Shown here: one piece after another, positions 6,902 to 16,470 of the stretch
Position numbering within the stretch: the first letter of the stretch is position 1
Layout: each line of letters begins with the position of its first letter
Assembly: GCA_046330955.1 (NCBI GenBank)
Contig: JAXLRT010000009.1
Coordinates: forward strand, 62,001-126,000
Direction: 5' to 3'
DNA from: JADJPO01 sp046330955
GTDB taxonomy: Bacteria; Actinomycetota; Actinomycetes; Actinomycetales; Kineosporiaceae
DNA length: 64,000 nt
Position numbers and translations under genes: made by a program
The notes under the pieces: generated by a model
Told to the model about the DNA's origin: nothing
The model's database searches: none
What the model saw: only the letters and a program-made list of their open reading frames with translations

Positions 6902-9695
6902 TCAGCCGGTGTTGCGCAATCCCGTGGCGATGCCGTTCACGGTGACCAGCAACGCCCGGCGCAGCGTCTCGTCGACCTCGTCACCGGCGTCCCGGGCGCT
7001 GCGGACGCGGCGCAGTAACTGGATCTGCAGCAGCTGCAACGGCAACAGGTAGGCATCACGCGTGGCCAGCGTGCGGGCCAGCGACGGCTGCCGGGCCAGG
7101 ATCGCCGACTCGCCCGTCAGGGTCTGGATCTCGCGCACGGTGAGCTCGTGCTCGGCCTCGATGAGCTCGAACACCCGGTGCAGCTGCGCCGGCACCAACT
7201 GCTCGACGTACTGCCGGGCCACCCTGAGATCGGTCTTGGCCAGGGTCATCTCGACGTTGGAGACGAAGTTGGCGAAGAACCGCCACTCGTCCAGCATCTC
7301 GCGCAGCACCTCGCCCAACCCGGCCGCTCGCGCCGCCGCCAGGCCGGATCCGACGCCGAACCAGCCCGGCACGATCTGGCGGGACTGGGTCCAGCCGAAC
7401 ACCCACGGGATCGCCCGGAGACCGTCGATCCCCTCGCCGGTGGTCGCCCGCCGCGCCGGGCGCGAGCCCAGGTGCAGGTCGGCCAGCTCCTCCACCGGGG
7501 TCGACCGGCCGAAGTACTCCGGCAGATCGGGGTCGGTGACCAGGTCGCGGTAGCGGCGTTGGGCGGCGGTCGAGACCAGCCCCATCGCGGCGTCCCATCG
7601 CGCGAGCTTGTCGCTGCTGGCCAGCGATCGCCGGTGCAGTACGGACGAGACCAGCGTCGCCGAGACCAGTAGCCCGAGGTTCTCGCGCGCCAATTGCGGC
7701 ACCAGGTACTTGTCCGAGATGACCTCGCCCTGCTCGGTCAGTTTGATCTCGCCGTCCAGCACGCCCCACGGCTGCGACAGGATCGCGTCGTAGGTCGGGC
7801 CACCGCCGCGCCCCACCGTGCCGCCGCGCCCGTGGAACAACCGCAACCGGACGCCGTGCGCCGCTGCGACGTCCCGCAGTGACCGCTGCGCGAGGTGGAT
7901 CTGCCACTGCGAGGTGGTGATCCCGGCGTCCTTGTTGCTGTCGGAATACCCCAGCATCACTTCCTGGACGTCGCCGCGCAGCGCGACCAGCCGTCGATAG
8001 CTGGGCTCGGACAGCAGCTCTCCCAACAGATCTGCGGCCCGGCGCAGCTCGTCGACGGTCTCGAGCAACGGCACGAACCCGATCCGGGCCACTCCGCCCG
8101 GGATGTCGACCAACCCGGCCTCGCGGGCCAGCACCACCGCCGCGAGGACGTCGTCCGCGCCCTTGGTCATCGAGATGATGTACGACTCGCAGGCCTCCGG
8201 GCCGAACCGGTCGAGCACGTCGCGAATCGCCACGAAGGTCTCGAACGTGGTGCGCTGCATGCCCTCCAGCGGCGGCGGGCTGGGCGCGAGCGGACGCCGC
8301 GAGGCCAGTTCGGCGGCCAGCACGGCCGTCCGGTTGGCCCGGGCCAGCTCGGCGTACGGTCGCGGCTGTTCACCGAGCCGGTCGATCAGCGTGCCGAGCG
8401 CGGCATGGTGCAGCGCAGCGTGTTCGCGCACGTCGAGCGTCGCCAGCGACAGTCCGGCCGCCGACACGATCCGGATCGCTCGCTCGATGATGCCGCGCGC
8501 CGCCAGGTCGGTTCCACACGCCGCCAACGAGTTCCGCACCAGCAGCAGGTCGTCGAGCAGCTCGCGGGTGCTGGCGTACTCCACCCCCGGACGGCGCGCC
8601 GTCCCGGTCGTGGCAGCGGCGCGGGTGGCGGTGAGCTTGGCTCGGATGCAGGTCAGCTTGAGCCGGTACGGCTCCTCGGCGTTGAGCCGGCGATACCGCT
8701 CGTCGAGGGTGGTCAGTGCGGCCAGATCGGCGTCCAGCGAAGCGCGCAGCTCGGCGGTGGCATCGACGAAACGCTCACTGCACGAGAGGTCTTCGAGCAA
8801 TCGATCCATCAGCGCGTGCAGGTCGCGGATGGCGTGGTCGCGCAGCATGTCGGCTACCTCACGGGTGGTCTGCGGCGTGACGAACGGGTTGCCGTCCCGG
8901 TCGCCGCCGATCCACGAGCCGAACGAGAGCGGCCGGGTGACCAGGGGCATCTCGACGCCGATCGAGGCGAGGGTGGCGGCCAGGCCCGTCGAGCACCTCC
9001 GGCACCGCCCCGGCCACGAGGGCATCGAGGTAATAGACCGCGTTGCGGGCCTCGTCCATCACCTCCGGCCGGGTCAGCCGCAATTCGTCCGTCTGCCACA
9101 GCAATTCGATCAACTCGGTCACCCGACGGTGGGTGCGCGGGTCGTCCAGCGCGGCGGCGTCCGGGGCGCTGGACAGCTGATCGGCGATGCCGCGCAGTTT
9201 CAGCAACACCGAGCGCCGGGCGGCCTCGGTCGGATGGGCGGTGAACACGGGGCGGGCAGCCAAGGTGCGCACCGCCTCGGCAACGTGCGCAGTCTCGATC
9301 TCACCGGCCGCGATGGCCTCACCGATGCGGGCCGCCGCCATGGTCAGTGGGTCGCCCTGGCTGCGATTGGCCCGCTCGATCTCGCGGGCGCGATGCACCT
9401 GCTCGGCCACGTTGGCCAGGTGGAAGTAGGTGGCGAACGCCCGAGCCAGCGAGGTCGCGGTGGGCAGGTCGACCTCGGCCAGCAGCTGCGCCGTCCGCTG
9501 CGGGTCGGTGCGGGCCGACTGCCGCACCTGCTCGACGAGGTCGAGGAGTTCGGGCCCGTGCTGGCGGGCCAGGGTGTCGCCCAGGATCTGGCCGAGCCGG
9601 TTGATCTCCGAGCGCAACGGCGCCGTGGCGTCGGGGGAGTGGTCCGTGGCGAGCGCCGACGCGGTGTCGGGCGTGGGCAGGGTCGACGTGCTCAT
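6902..9695 (-). pseudogene. ppc: phosphoenolpyruvate carboxylase, broken by one frameshift
   Basis: Carboxylates PEP to oxaloacetate, the main anaplerotic reaction. Both halves are well preserved. The 5' frame (from ATG 9695) carries VFTAHPTEAARRSVLLK with the catalytic histidine. The 3' frame carries GGDRDGNPFVT, GYSDSNKDAG, LFHGRGGTVGRGGGP, the FGWTQSRQIVPGWFG segment and the conserved C-terminal NTG. The two join near 8982-8988, where one extra base in GGGCC shifts the frame after VPEVLD. Corrected, the protein would be about 930 residues, normal for the family. Such an otherwise intact core gene suggests an assembly error as much as a true mutation. Confidence 0.88.
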
Positions 9696-9820
9696 CGGGG
9701 CTCCCGGGTGGACGGGCGAGGTGCGGGACTGCTCGGCGTGTGCGCCGGCACCGATGACGGCGGGTGCAGCCTAACCTGCCTGCTCGGTGGCGGCGGAGTG
9801 ATCAGGCGCCGACTGCCCGG

Positions 9821-11107
9821 TCAGCCGAGGATGTCGTGCCGGATGACCAGGTCCTCGCGTTCGGGACCCACCCCGATCGCGCTGATCCGCACGCCGGCCA
9901 TCTCCTCCAGGGCCAGCACGTAGCGCTGCGCGTTCTTCGGCAGGTCCTCGAACGAGCGGATCCCGGCGAGGTCCTCGGTCCAGCCGTCGAAGTACTCGTA
10001 GACCGGCTGGGCATGGTGAAAGTCGCTCTGCGTCAACGGAATGTCCTCGTGCCGCACGCCGTCCACGTCGTAGGCGACGCACACCGGCAGCTGCTCGACG
10101 CCGGTGAGCACGTCGAGCTTGGTCAGCACCAGATCGGTCAAACCGTTGATCCGCGTGGCATACCGGACGACCGGCGCGTCGTACCAGCCGCAGCGTCGCG
10201 GACGCCCGGTCGTCGTCCCGAACTCGCCCCCTACGCGGCGCAACCGCTCGCCGTCCGCATCGAACAGCTCCGTCGGGAACGGTCCCTCGCCGACGCGGGT
10301 GGCGTAGGCCTTGGCCACCGCCACCACGGTGTCGATCCGAGTCGGTGGCACACCGCTGCCGGTGCAGGCGCCTCCCGCGGTCGCATTGGACGACGTCACG
10401 AACGGGTAGTTGCCGTGGTCGACGTCCAGCTGGGTGGCCTGGCCGGCCTCGAACAGCACGGTGCGGCCCTCGTCCAGCGCATCGACCAGCACCTTGGCGG
10501 TGTCGGCCACCATCGGGCGCAATCGCTCGGCATAGGACAGCAGGTGATCGACGGTCTCGGCGGCCGAGATGGCGCGGCGGTTGTAGACCTTGACCAGCAG
10601 GTGGTTCTTCTGGTCCAGGGCGCTGCCGACCTTCTGGGCCAGGATGTTCTCGTCGAACAGGTCCTGCACCCGGATGCCGATGCGGTTCATCTTGTCGGCG
10701 TACGTCGGCCCGATGCCGCGGCCGGTGGTGCCGATCTTGCGCTGACCGAGGAAGCGTTCGATCACCTTGTCGATGGTGCGGTTGTACGGCGGGATGATGT
10801 GCGCGTTGGCCGAGACCAGCAGTGCCGAGCAGTCGATGCCACGCGAGGTCAGGGCGTCGATCTCGCCGAACAGCACGCTCAGATCGATCACCACACCGTT
10901 GCCGATGACCGGCACCACGCCGGGGGTGAGGATGCCCGAGGGCAACAGGTGCAGGGCGTACTTCTCCTGCCCGATCACCACGGTGTGGCCGGCGTTGTTG
11001 CCGCCGTTGAACTTCACGACATAGTCGACCGCGTGCCCGAGGGCATCGGTCGCCTTCCCCTTGCCCTCGTCACCCCATTGGGCGCCGACGATCACGACTG
11101 CAGGCAT
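9821..11107 (-). CDS. purA: adenylosuccinate synthetase
   Basis: Condenses IMP with aspartate using GTP, the first committed step to AMP. The 428-residue protein is full length. It begins PAVVIVGAQWGDEGKGKATD (phosphate-binding loop and catalytic Asp), has NGGNNAGHTVV with the catalytic histidine, GIGPTYADKMNR and the C-terminal SAIGVGPEREDLVIR. The closeness of purA, a DUF3151 gene and fba on one strand is a common actinobacterial arrangement. The stop is separated from the downstream ppc start by about 125 bp without a clear terminator. Confidence 0.96.
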   Translation of the reverse strand: MPAVVIVGAQWGDEGKGKATDALGHAVDYVVKFNGGNNAGHTVVIGQEKYALHLLPSGILTPGVVPVIGNGVVIDLSVLFGEIDALTSRGIDCSALLVSANAHIIPPYNRTIDKVIERFLGQRKIGTTGRGIGPTYADKMNRIGIRVQDLFDENILAQKVGSALDQKNHLLVKVYNRRAISAAETVDHLLSYAERLRPMVADTAKVLVDALDEGRTVLFEAGQATQLDVDHGNYPFVTSSNATAGGACTGSGVPPTRIDTVVAVAKAYATRVGEGPFPTELFDADGERLRRVGGEFGTTTGRPRRCGWYDAPVVRYATRINGLTDLVLTKLDVLTGVEQLPVCVAYDVDGVRHEDIPLTQSDFHHAQPVYEYFDGWTEDLAGIRSFEDLPKNAQRYVLALEEMAGVRISAIGVGPEREDLVIRHDILG

Positions 11108-11110
11108 GGC

Positions 11111-11533
11111 TCACTTCTCCCCGAGTTCGGCTGCGGCCACCGGGTCGCAGTCCGCCAAGAACATGGCACAGCGCCGCTTCTCGGCGTCCTCGCCGATCGC
11201 CGCTGCCGCCTTCCCGAGGGCGGCGAGCGCCCGCAGGAAGCCTCGGTTGGGGACGTGCGACCACGCCACCGTTCCGGTTCCGCGCCACCCCGCGGCGCGC
11301 AATGCGTCCAGGCCACGGTGGTAACCGACCCGTGCGTAGGCATAGGCCTGCACCGGCTCCCCGGCCTCCAGCGCCTGCTCGGCGAGCACCGCCCACGGCA
11401 GGCTGCGGGCCGGGTGGGCGGCGGCGACCTCGGACGGCGAGCGGCCGGCGTCCAGTTCGGCGTGCACCTCGCCGTCGTCCGGCAGCTCGGTGCCGTGGCC
11501 GGGCAGGGAAGGGTTCAGCAGGTTGCCAGACAT
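11111..11533 (-). CDS. DUF3151 domain protein
   Basis: A 140-residue actinobacterial protein of the DUF3151 family, recognisable from LPDDGEVHAELDAGRSPSEVAAAHP, the middle LPWAVLAEQALEAGEPVQAYAYARVGYHRGLDALR (read as two adjoining stretches) and the end CAMFLADCDPVAAAELG. Its function is unknown. It lies three bases upstream of purA on the same strand, so it is very probably co-transcribed with it; this pairing recurs in related genomes. The ATG at 11533 follows the Uma2 gene by five bases. Confidence 0.85.
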   Translation of the reverse strand: MSGNLLNPSLPGHGTELPDDGEVHAELDAGRSPSEVAAAHPARSLPWAVLAEQALEAGEPVQAYAYARVGYHRGLDALRAAGWRGTGTVAWSHVPNRGFLRALAALGKAAAAIGEDAEKRRCAMFLADCDPVAAAELGEK

Positions 11534-11538
11534 GTGAT

Positions 11539-12117
11539 CTACCGCCGGGAGGTGAGGGAATCGAGGTCGATGGTCAAGCGCTGTGCTGCGTCGGGGCTGT
11601 GTAGATCGAGATCCAGGATGCCGGAACCCTGCGCGACGATCTCGTAGAAGCCATCGACCACCAGGTGCGCCGTGATCGTGGTCGGTGGATCGAGGTCGAT
11701 CAGCCAGTAGTCGCCGATCCCGGCCAGGGCGTACTCGTGCAGCTTGGTGACCCGGTCGGTGCGGCCGGTGCCCGGCGAGATGATCTCGACCGCCAGCAGG
11801 ACGTCGTCCGCCGACAGGCGCGCAGGGTTGCCCTCGGCGACCGCTGACCGCGTCACGACCACGTCGGGGATCCGCACCGTGGCCGCCTCGCCGGCCTCGA
11901 TGATCACCTCGACGTCCGGCAGCGCCGTCAGGTTGTCGGGTAACTGCTCGTCCAGAGTGGCCATGAGCCGACCCATGGCGCGCTGGTGTAGGGCCAGCGG
12001 ACGTGGCACCACGAGCAGGACCCCTTCGCTCAACTCGTACCGGTGCGAGGTGTCCTCGGGCAGCTGCTCCCACTCCGCGAGGGAGAGCAGGTGGTCGGGC
12101 CACGGCACGGTGTTCAC
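11539..12117 (-). CDS. Uma2 family (DUF820) putative nuclease-fold protein
   Basis: A 192-residue member of the Uma2/DUF820 family, which has a PD-(D/E)XK restriction-endonuclease fold. The core is seen as VRIPDVVVTRSA followed by LLAVEIISPGTGRTDRVTKL and HEYALAGIGDYWLIDLD, giving the Asp, Glu and Lys positions of the fold. Members are abundant in cyanobacteria and actinobacteria, and their targets are unknown. The GTG start at 12117 is ten bases after the preceding gene, and DUF3151 follows five bases downstream, so it sits inside the purA operon. Confidence 0.82.
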   Translation of the reverse strand: MNTVPWPDHLLSLAEWEQLPEDTSHRYELSEGVLLVVPRPLALHQRAMGRLMATLDEQLPDNLTALPDVEVIIEAGEAATVRIPDVVVTRSAVAEGNPARLSADDVLLAVEIISPGTGRTDRVTKLHEYALAGIGDYWLIDLDPPTTITAHLVVDGFYEIVAQGSGILDLDLHSPDAAQRLTIDLDSLTSRR

Positions 12118-12126
12118 TGCTCGAGT

Positions 12127-12690
12127 CTACGAGTCGGCCAGGGCTTCGAGCGCATCGTCGTAGGCGTTGAATGCGGCCAGGACCTGCAGGATCGCCGTCA
12201 CCGCGTCGTCCTGGTCGTCGGGCAACAGGTCCTGCCACTCGCGCCGCGGCTCGGCGTCACGTAGTCGTGCCCGGATGCGGCGGTTCTCGTGGGCGCTGAG
12301 CTGGTAGTCCTCGACCAGTACCGACAGCGCCGACTGCACCGCGCGCCGTCCGTACTCCTCGCCGTCCTGCTCGATCGTCAGCGCGGCGTCGAGCCACCCC
12401 TCGCCCTCGGGTCCCTCTTCGAGTTCGTCGGTGATCGAGGTGAACAGCATCATGTACGCCCGCCACCACGCCGGGGTGCATTCCTCGTAGTCGTCGTAGG
12501 GCAGCCGAAGGGCGCGCCGGACGAAGGCCTCGGCCCGGGTGGCGTCGTCGTCCAGCAGTGCACGCAACGCCTTGTCCAACAGGTTCTCGGCGGCCTCGTG
12601 CAGCGCGCTGCTCTGGGCCAACCGGAGGTGGTTCGAGGCCACCGTGAGCGGGCTCACGGACAGGTCGAGGGAGTCGAGGGACTGCGTCAT
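12127..12690 (-). CDS. conserved actinobacterial protein of unknown function
   Basis: A 187-residue acidic, helical protein beginning TQSLDSLDLSVSPLTVASNH. I do not assign a family. It has no signal peptide, membrane helix or metal-binding motif, and is rich in Leu, Ala, Asp and Glu. The ATG at 12690 was chosen over an upstream in-frame start because the latter would read through the fba terminator hairpin. It heads a same-strand run with the Uma2, DUF3151 and purA genes, spaced 3-10 bases apart, so the four are probably one transcription unit. Confidence 0.65.
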   Translation of the reverse strand: MTQSLDSLDLSVSPLTVASNHLRLAQSSALHEAAENLLDKALRALLDDDATRAEAFVRRALRLPYDDYEECTPAWWRAYMMLFTSITDELEEGPEGEGWLDAALTIEQDGEEYGRRAVQSALSVLVEDYQLSAHENRRIRARLRDAEPRREWQDLLPDDQDDAVTAILQVLAAFNAYDDALEALADS

Positions 12691-12726
12691 GGGATCAGTC
12701 CACCGCACCTCGGGCCGCAAACGCGG

Positions 12727-12771
12727 AAGGTGGAGGTTTGGACACGCAGACGGTGCCAAACCCTCCACCTT
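12727..12771 (-). terminator. hairpin downstream of fba
   Basis: AAGGTGGAGG-TTTGG (12727-12741) pairs with CCAAACCCTCCACCTT (12756-12771), with one bulged base. It lies 15 bases after the fba stop on the minus strand and before the next gene, so it is a likely terminator, although no long U-run follows. Confidence 0.65.
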
Positions 12772-12785
12772 GTTGCCGGGTGGCG

Positions 12786-13808
12786 TTACTTGAGCTTCGT
12801 ACCGGCCGAGCGCAGGTTCTGGCAGGCCTCGACCACGCGGGCGGTCATGCCGGCCTCGCCGGCCTTGCCCCAGGCGCGCGGGTCGTAGGTCTTCTTGTTG
12901 CCGACCTCGCCGTCGATCTTCAGCACGCCGTCGTAGTTCTGCATCATGTGCGCAGCGATCGGGCGGGTGAAGGCGTACTGGGTGTCGGTGTCGACGTTCA
13001 TCTTGATCACGCCGTAGTCGACCGCGGCCGCGATCTCCTCCGGCAGCGAACCCGATCCGCCGTGGAACACCAGGTCGAACGGCTTGTCCTTGCCGTACTT
13101 GGCGCCGACCGCGTCCTGGATCTCCTTGAGGATCTCGGGGCGCAGCTTGACGTTGCCCGGCTTGTAGACGCCGTGCACGTTGCCGAAGGTGAGGGCGGCC
13201 ATGTAGCGGCCCTTCTCACCCAGGCCGAGTGCCTCGGCGGTGGCCATGCCGTCCTCGACGGTGGTGTACAGCTTGTCGTTGATCTCGCCGACGACACCGT
13301 CCTCCTCGCCACCGACGACGCCGATCTCGACCTCGAGGATGATGTTGGCGGCCTTGGCCAGCGCCAGCAGCTCCTGGCCGATCTCGAGGTTCTCGGCCAG
13401 CGGGACCGCCGAGCCGTCCCACATGTGCGATTGGAACAGCGGGTTCTGCCCGTTCTTCACGCGCTCGGTGCTGATCGCCAGCAGCGGGCGGACGAAGCCG
13501 TCGAGCTTGTTCTTGGGGCAGTGGTCGGTGTGCAGCGCGATGTTGATGTCGTACTTCTTGGCGACCTCGTGCGCGTAGGCGGCCAGCGCGACCGACCCGG
13601 TCACCATGTCCTTGACGGTGGGGCCGGACAGGTACTCGGCGCCACCCGTCGAGACCTGGACGATGCCGTCGCTCTCGGCCTCGGCGAAGCCGCGAATGGC
13701 GGCGTTGAGGGTCTGCGACGAGCTGATGTTGATCGCCGGGTAGGCGAAGCGGCCGGCCTTGGCCCGGTCGAGCATCGCGGCGTAGGCCTCGGGGGTTGCG
13801 ATGGGCAT
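12786..13808 (-). CDS. fbaA: class II fructose-bisphosphate aldolase
   Basis: Cleaves fructose 1,6-bisphosphate to dihydroxyacetone phosphate and glyceraldehyde 3-phosphate in glycolysis, or the reverse in gluconeogenesis. The 340-residue, zinc-dependent (class IIA) protein shows LHTDHCPKNKLDGF with the catalytic Asp and zinc-ligand His, EVEIGVVGGEEDGV, TFGNVHGVYKPGNVKL, the phosphate-binding LVFHGGSGSLPEEI and MNVDTDTQYAFTRP. The ATG at 13808 has a GGGAG ribosome site seven bases upstream; longer in-frame starts are not conserved sequence. The upstream region carries two direct repeats described separately. Confidence 0.95.
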   Translation of the reverse strand: MPIATPEAYAAMLDRAKAGRFAYPAINISSSQTLNAAIRGFAEAESDGIVQVSTGGAEYLSGPTVKDMVTGSVALAAYAHEVAKKYDINIALHTDHCPKNKLDGFVRPLLAISTERVKNGQNPLFQSHMWDGSAVPLAENLEIGQELLALAKAANIILEVEIGVVGGEEDGVVGEINDKLYTTVEDGMATAEALGLGEKGRYMAALTFGNVHGVYKPGNVKLRPEILKEIQDAVGAKYGKDKPFDLVFHGGSGSLPEEIAAAVDYGVIKMNVDTDTQYAFTRPIAAHMMQNYDGVLKIDGEVGNKKTYDPRAWGKAGEAGMTARVVEACQNLRSAGTKLK

Positions 13809-13903
13809 GAGATGTGCTCCCTGGTAATCGCAGATCAGTGGTGGATATCCGCACTCGATCCTTCCACGCTTCGTCGCGGCGCAGAGCACCGGAGGTCCCG
13901 GCG

Positions 13904-13935
13904 TTTTCGTGAACGTTCTCGGGCTTTTCGTGAAC
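13904..13935 (-). promoter_or_regulatory. phased direct repeats upstream of fba
   Basis: TTTTCGTGAAC occurs at 13904-13914 and again at 13925-13935, exactly 21 bp apart (two helical turns). The first overlaps the palindrome GAACGTTC (13911-13918). It lies about 100 bp upstream of fba and just before the plus-strand gene at 13988, so it could serve either promoter. It looks like a tandem activator or repressor site; the regulator is unknown. Confidence 0.4.
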
Positions 13936-13987
13936 ACCTGTCGCGTGTCGACCACGTTGCGTGACCCGTTCGCGGCATGATCGGCGC

Positions 13988-14431
13988 GTGCTGGACGTGC
14001 CTGCGCCGATGCCGGCCCGCCTGACCTGCGACACGTGCGGGTTCATGGCGGACGTTGCCGTGGTCGCCGACGACAACCGGGGCGAGACCCTGGCGGTGTC
14101 GTGCTGGCGCGATCGAATCGATCTGCCACGACGCCTGCCACCGGGCATGATGCGCATCGAACGCCGCTACGGGCGGTGGTATCGCGAACAGATCGCCGTC
14201 GAGGCGTTGTTCGGCACCGGCCTCGATCTGGACTGTGAGGCGTGCGGTGCACCCGCCGCCGTGGTCACCGAGCAACGCACGGACGACGCGCGCTGGCAGA
14301 CCGCGACGTGTCGCCGATGCCGGCCGGTGCTGACAGCGGGTCACCACCGCGGGGCCGTGCAGCGTGACCTGGCCCGTCGCGAGCCGCGTCCGGGCGCGAC
14401 CTGGGCGAAGGTGGGCGCGCGCAGCGCGTGA
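13988..14431 (+). CDS. small protein with two CxxC pairs, unknown function
   Basis: About 147 residues from a GTG at 13988; a GTG at 13961 would add nine. It has two CxxC pairs, LTCDTCGF near the N terminus and LDCEACGAPAA in the middle, and a later CRRC, so it could bind zinc through ribbon-like knuckles. I recognise no family. It is divergent from fba and converges on the anti-sigma gene. It could be a spurious frame, but the regular cysteine pattern and the absence of a better frame argue for a gene. Confidence 0.5.
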   Translation: MLDVPAPMPARLTCDTCGFMADVAVVADDNRGETLAVSCWRDRIDLPRRLPPGMMRIERRYGRWYREQIAVEALFGTGLDLDCEACGAPAAVVTEQRTDDARWQTATCRRCRPVLTAGHHRGAVQRDLARREPRPGATWAKVGARSA

Positions 14432-14477
14432 GGGTTGATGGGGCTCAGTCCGCCTCACGAGTGTGGACGCTGAAGCC

Positions 14478-15923
14478 TCACCCTCCGACGCGACCGAACG
14501 GCGCACCGAGCCGAGCCAGGTGATCACGCTCGTCCCTGAGGGCGGTGGTGGCGAGGACTCGATCGCTCGTGTCGAGGAAACGCACCGTTGTGGCCGCCCG
14601 CGCCTGTGGCGAGGTGATCACGGCATGCCCGTCCTGGACCTCGAAGCTGCCCAGCGTCTGGTTCGAAGAATCGAGGAGCTCCACACGCCTGGCGTCGGAG
14701 GGCCCCATCACAGCGAATCGATCCGTCGGATTGCCCTCGTAGATCAGGTGCCAGGCGAGCGTCATGGGTCGGCCCACCGGGATCACCAGGGCGCCGTCGA
14801 GGGCGATGCCCCCCGCAAACTGTGCTTCCGCATGGCCCGCGACGGCGATCGTGGTGCCGCTGGAGGTCCGCAGCGTCAGGACTGCGACCATGGAGTTGTC
14901 CGGGCCGAAGATCGTGAGCGCAGGGGTGAGATCGGTCGGTGTCGCCCGTGCCAGGGTCAGACCGCCGCGCACGAACTCCTGGAGCCTGGCGCTGTCGATG
15001 CGCCGGCTCGGATTCGGGATTCGAGCGGTGATCTCGGCGGCGGCTTCCTGCGACGCAGCCAGCGGCCACTCCTGGCCGCCTGCGGTCACGGTGACAGCGC
15101 CGTGAGCCTTCTCGGCCAGGTAGATGTGGACCCCCGGTTCGGTGGCCGGAACCGCGTCATAGCCGATGCTCTGCTGGCCATCCGCACCGTAGCTCACGGA
15201 ATTCTGTGCCCAGACGGTTGCTGAGGTGGAGGTGAGTACGACCACTCTGCGAAGGACGGTGCGGGTGGGGTCGACGCCGACCATCCGATCGCCGATGTCC
15301 ATCCCCATCGGGTCGGGCAGATTGGACCAGAGTGCGCCGGAAATTTCCATCCGGCCCGGTGCGGAACCAGCGTCGGCCGTCAGCCAGATGCGCCCTCGGG
15401 ATAGGCCTCGCGCATCGACGGTGCAGGGCAGTTCGACTACCGCCAACCGGATACCGCCGAGGTCGGCGGCGTACAGGATGCTCATCTGATTGGCGGCCAA
15501 CCCGCGGCACGACAGGCCTGTTCGGTCACTGAGCGGCGGGGCAGTGAGGTCGATGACGCGTTGCCGCAGACCTGCCAGCCACGCCGTGTCGTGGGCGAGT
15601 GAGCCCTTGGTGGGCTGCCGGGCGAGGGCGCTCGCGCCGTCCAGGGGTGAGGGCACGATGCTCACCACGCCGGCCGGATCGGTCGACGACGTCAGGCCAG
15701 TCCACCGCGGGAGGCCGCCGGCGAACAGGGCGGCCACGCCGAGCGCTGCCGTTGCTCCCGCGAGCCGCCGCAGCCGGCGGCGGCGACGCGATCGGTGAAG
15801 CCCGGCGGACACCGAGCCCCAGTCGACGGCGCGGGTCATCGGCAGCTCGGCGGCGAGCCGGGTGAGTTCCTGGCGCGCCGCCTTCTCGAGACGTGCGGCG
15901 TCCTCGAGCAGGTTGTCGTTCAC
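14478..15923 (-). CDS. single-pass membrane protein, presumed anti-sigma factor for the SigE-like ECF
   Basis: A 481-residue protein with a cytosolic N-terminal helix bundle of about 45 residues, an Arg-rich patch, one membrane segment (about 52-70, GATAALGVAALFAGG) and a long extracytoplasmic domain rich in beta-strand-like sequence. This topology, and the GTGA overlap of its start (GTG 15923) with the stop of the sigma gene, is what one expects of a membrane anti-sigma factor that holds the sigma and senses an outside signal. No zinc-binding HxxxCxxC motif is seen, so it is not a ZAS-type factor. The C-terminal domain is not recognised. Confidence 0.65.
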   Translation of the reverse strand: MNDNLLEDAARLEKAARQELTRLAAELPMTRAVDWGSVSAGLHRSRRRRRLRRLAGATAALGVAALFAGGLPRWTGLTSSTDPAGVVSIVPSPLDGASALARQPTKGSLAHDTAWLAGLRQRVIDLTAPPLSDRTGLSCRGLAANQMSILYAADLGGIRLAVVELPCTVDARGLSRGRIWLTADAGSAPGRMEISGALWSNLPDPMGMDIGDRMVGVDPTRTVLRRVVVLTSTSATVWAQNSVSYGADGQQSIGYDAVPATEPGVHIYLAEKAHGAVTVTAGGQEWPLAASQEAAAEITARIPNPSRRIDSARLQEFVRGGLTLARATPTDLTPALTIFGPDNSMVAVLTLRTSSGTTIAVAGHAEAQFAGGIALDGALVIPVGRPMTLAWHLIYEGNPTDRFAVMGPSDARRVELLDSSNQTLGSFEVQDGHAVITSPQARAATTVRFLDTSDRVLATTALRDERDHLARLGAPFGRVGG

Positions 15924-16462
15924 GGTTGCACCTCCACGTCGGCGAGGGCGTTCAGGCGGGTCAGGGCATCACGCAACTGGTGCAGGCCACGAAAGGTCTG
16001 GCTCTTCACCGTGCCGATCGAGCAACCGAGCATCCGGGCGGTCTCGGCCTCGGACAGGTCCTCGACGAAGCGCAGGACGACGACCGCGCGCATCCGTGGC
16101 GGCAGCGCGCACAGCAGGTGCCAGAGTTCGTCGCGTTGGGCGATGCGATCGGAGTGTTCGACCAGGGTGCTCGCCCACCCGGGTGGATCGCCGTCCGGCG
16201 TCAGGGTCTCGAAGGCGACCTCGCGCACCCGGCGCCGACGCCAGCGCGAGGCTGACAGGTTCGCCATGGTTGCCTTGACGTAGCGCTCGGGGGAGTCGAT
16301 CCGGATCTTCGACCAGCGCGGCCAGCACCTCTCCAGCGCCGACTGCACCAGGTCTTCAGCCAACCCGGCATCACCGGTCAGCAGCAGGCCGAACCGCACC
16401 AACGCCCCCCAGCGTTCGGTGACCAGCTGCCGCAGTTCGGCCTCGGAACTCGCCCTACCCAT
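15920..16462 (-). CDS. SigE-family ECF RNA polymerase sigma factor
   Basis: A 180-residue extracytoplasmic-function sigma factor of the actinobacterial SigE family. Region 2 is seen in FGLLLTGDAGLAEDLVQSAL and the following RYVKATMANLSASRWRRRR; region 4 in ALPPRMRAVVVLRFVEDLS and the helix-turn-helix EAETARMLGCSIGTVKSQ. The gene is followed with an overlap by the membrane anti-sigma gene. A likely autoregulatory promoter lies just upstream (16471-16498). Confidence 0.92.
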   Translation of the reverse strand: MGRASSEAELRQLVTERWGALVRFGLLLTGDAGLAEDLVQSALERCWPRWSKIRIDSPERYVKATMANLSASRWRRRRVREVAFETLTPDGDPPGWASTLVEHSDRIAQRDELWHLLCALPPRMRAVVVLRFVEDLSEAETARMLGCSIGTVKSQTFRGLHQLRDALTRLNALADVEVQP

Positions 16463-16470
16463 GGGCTACT

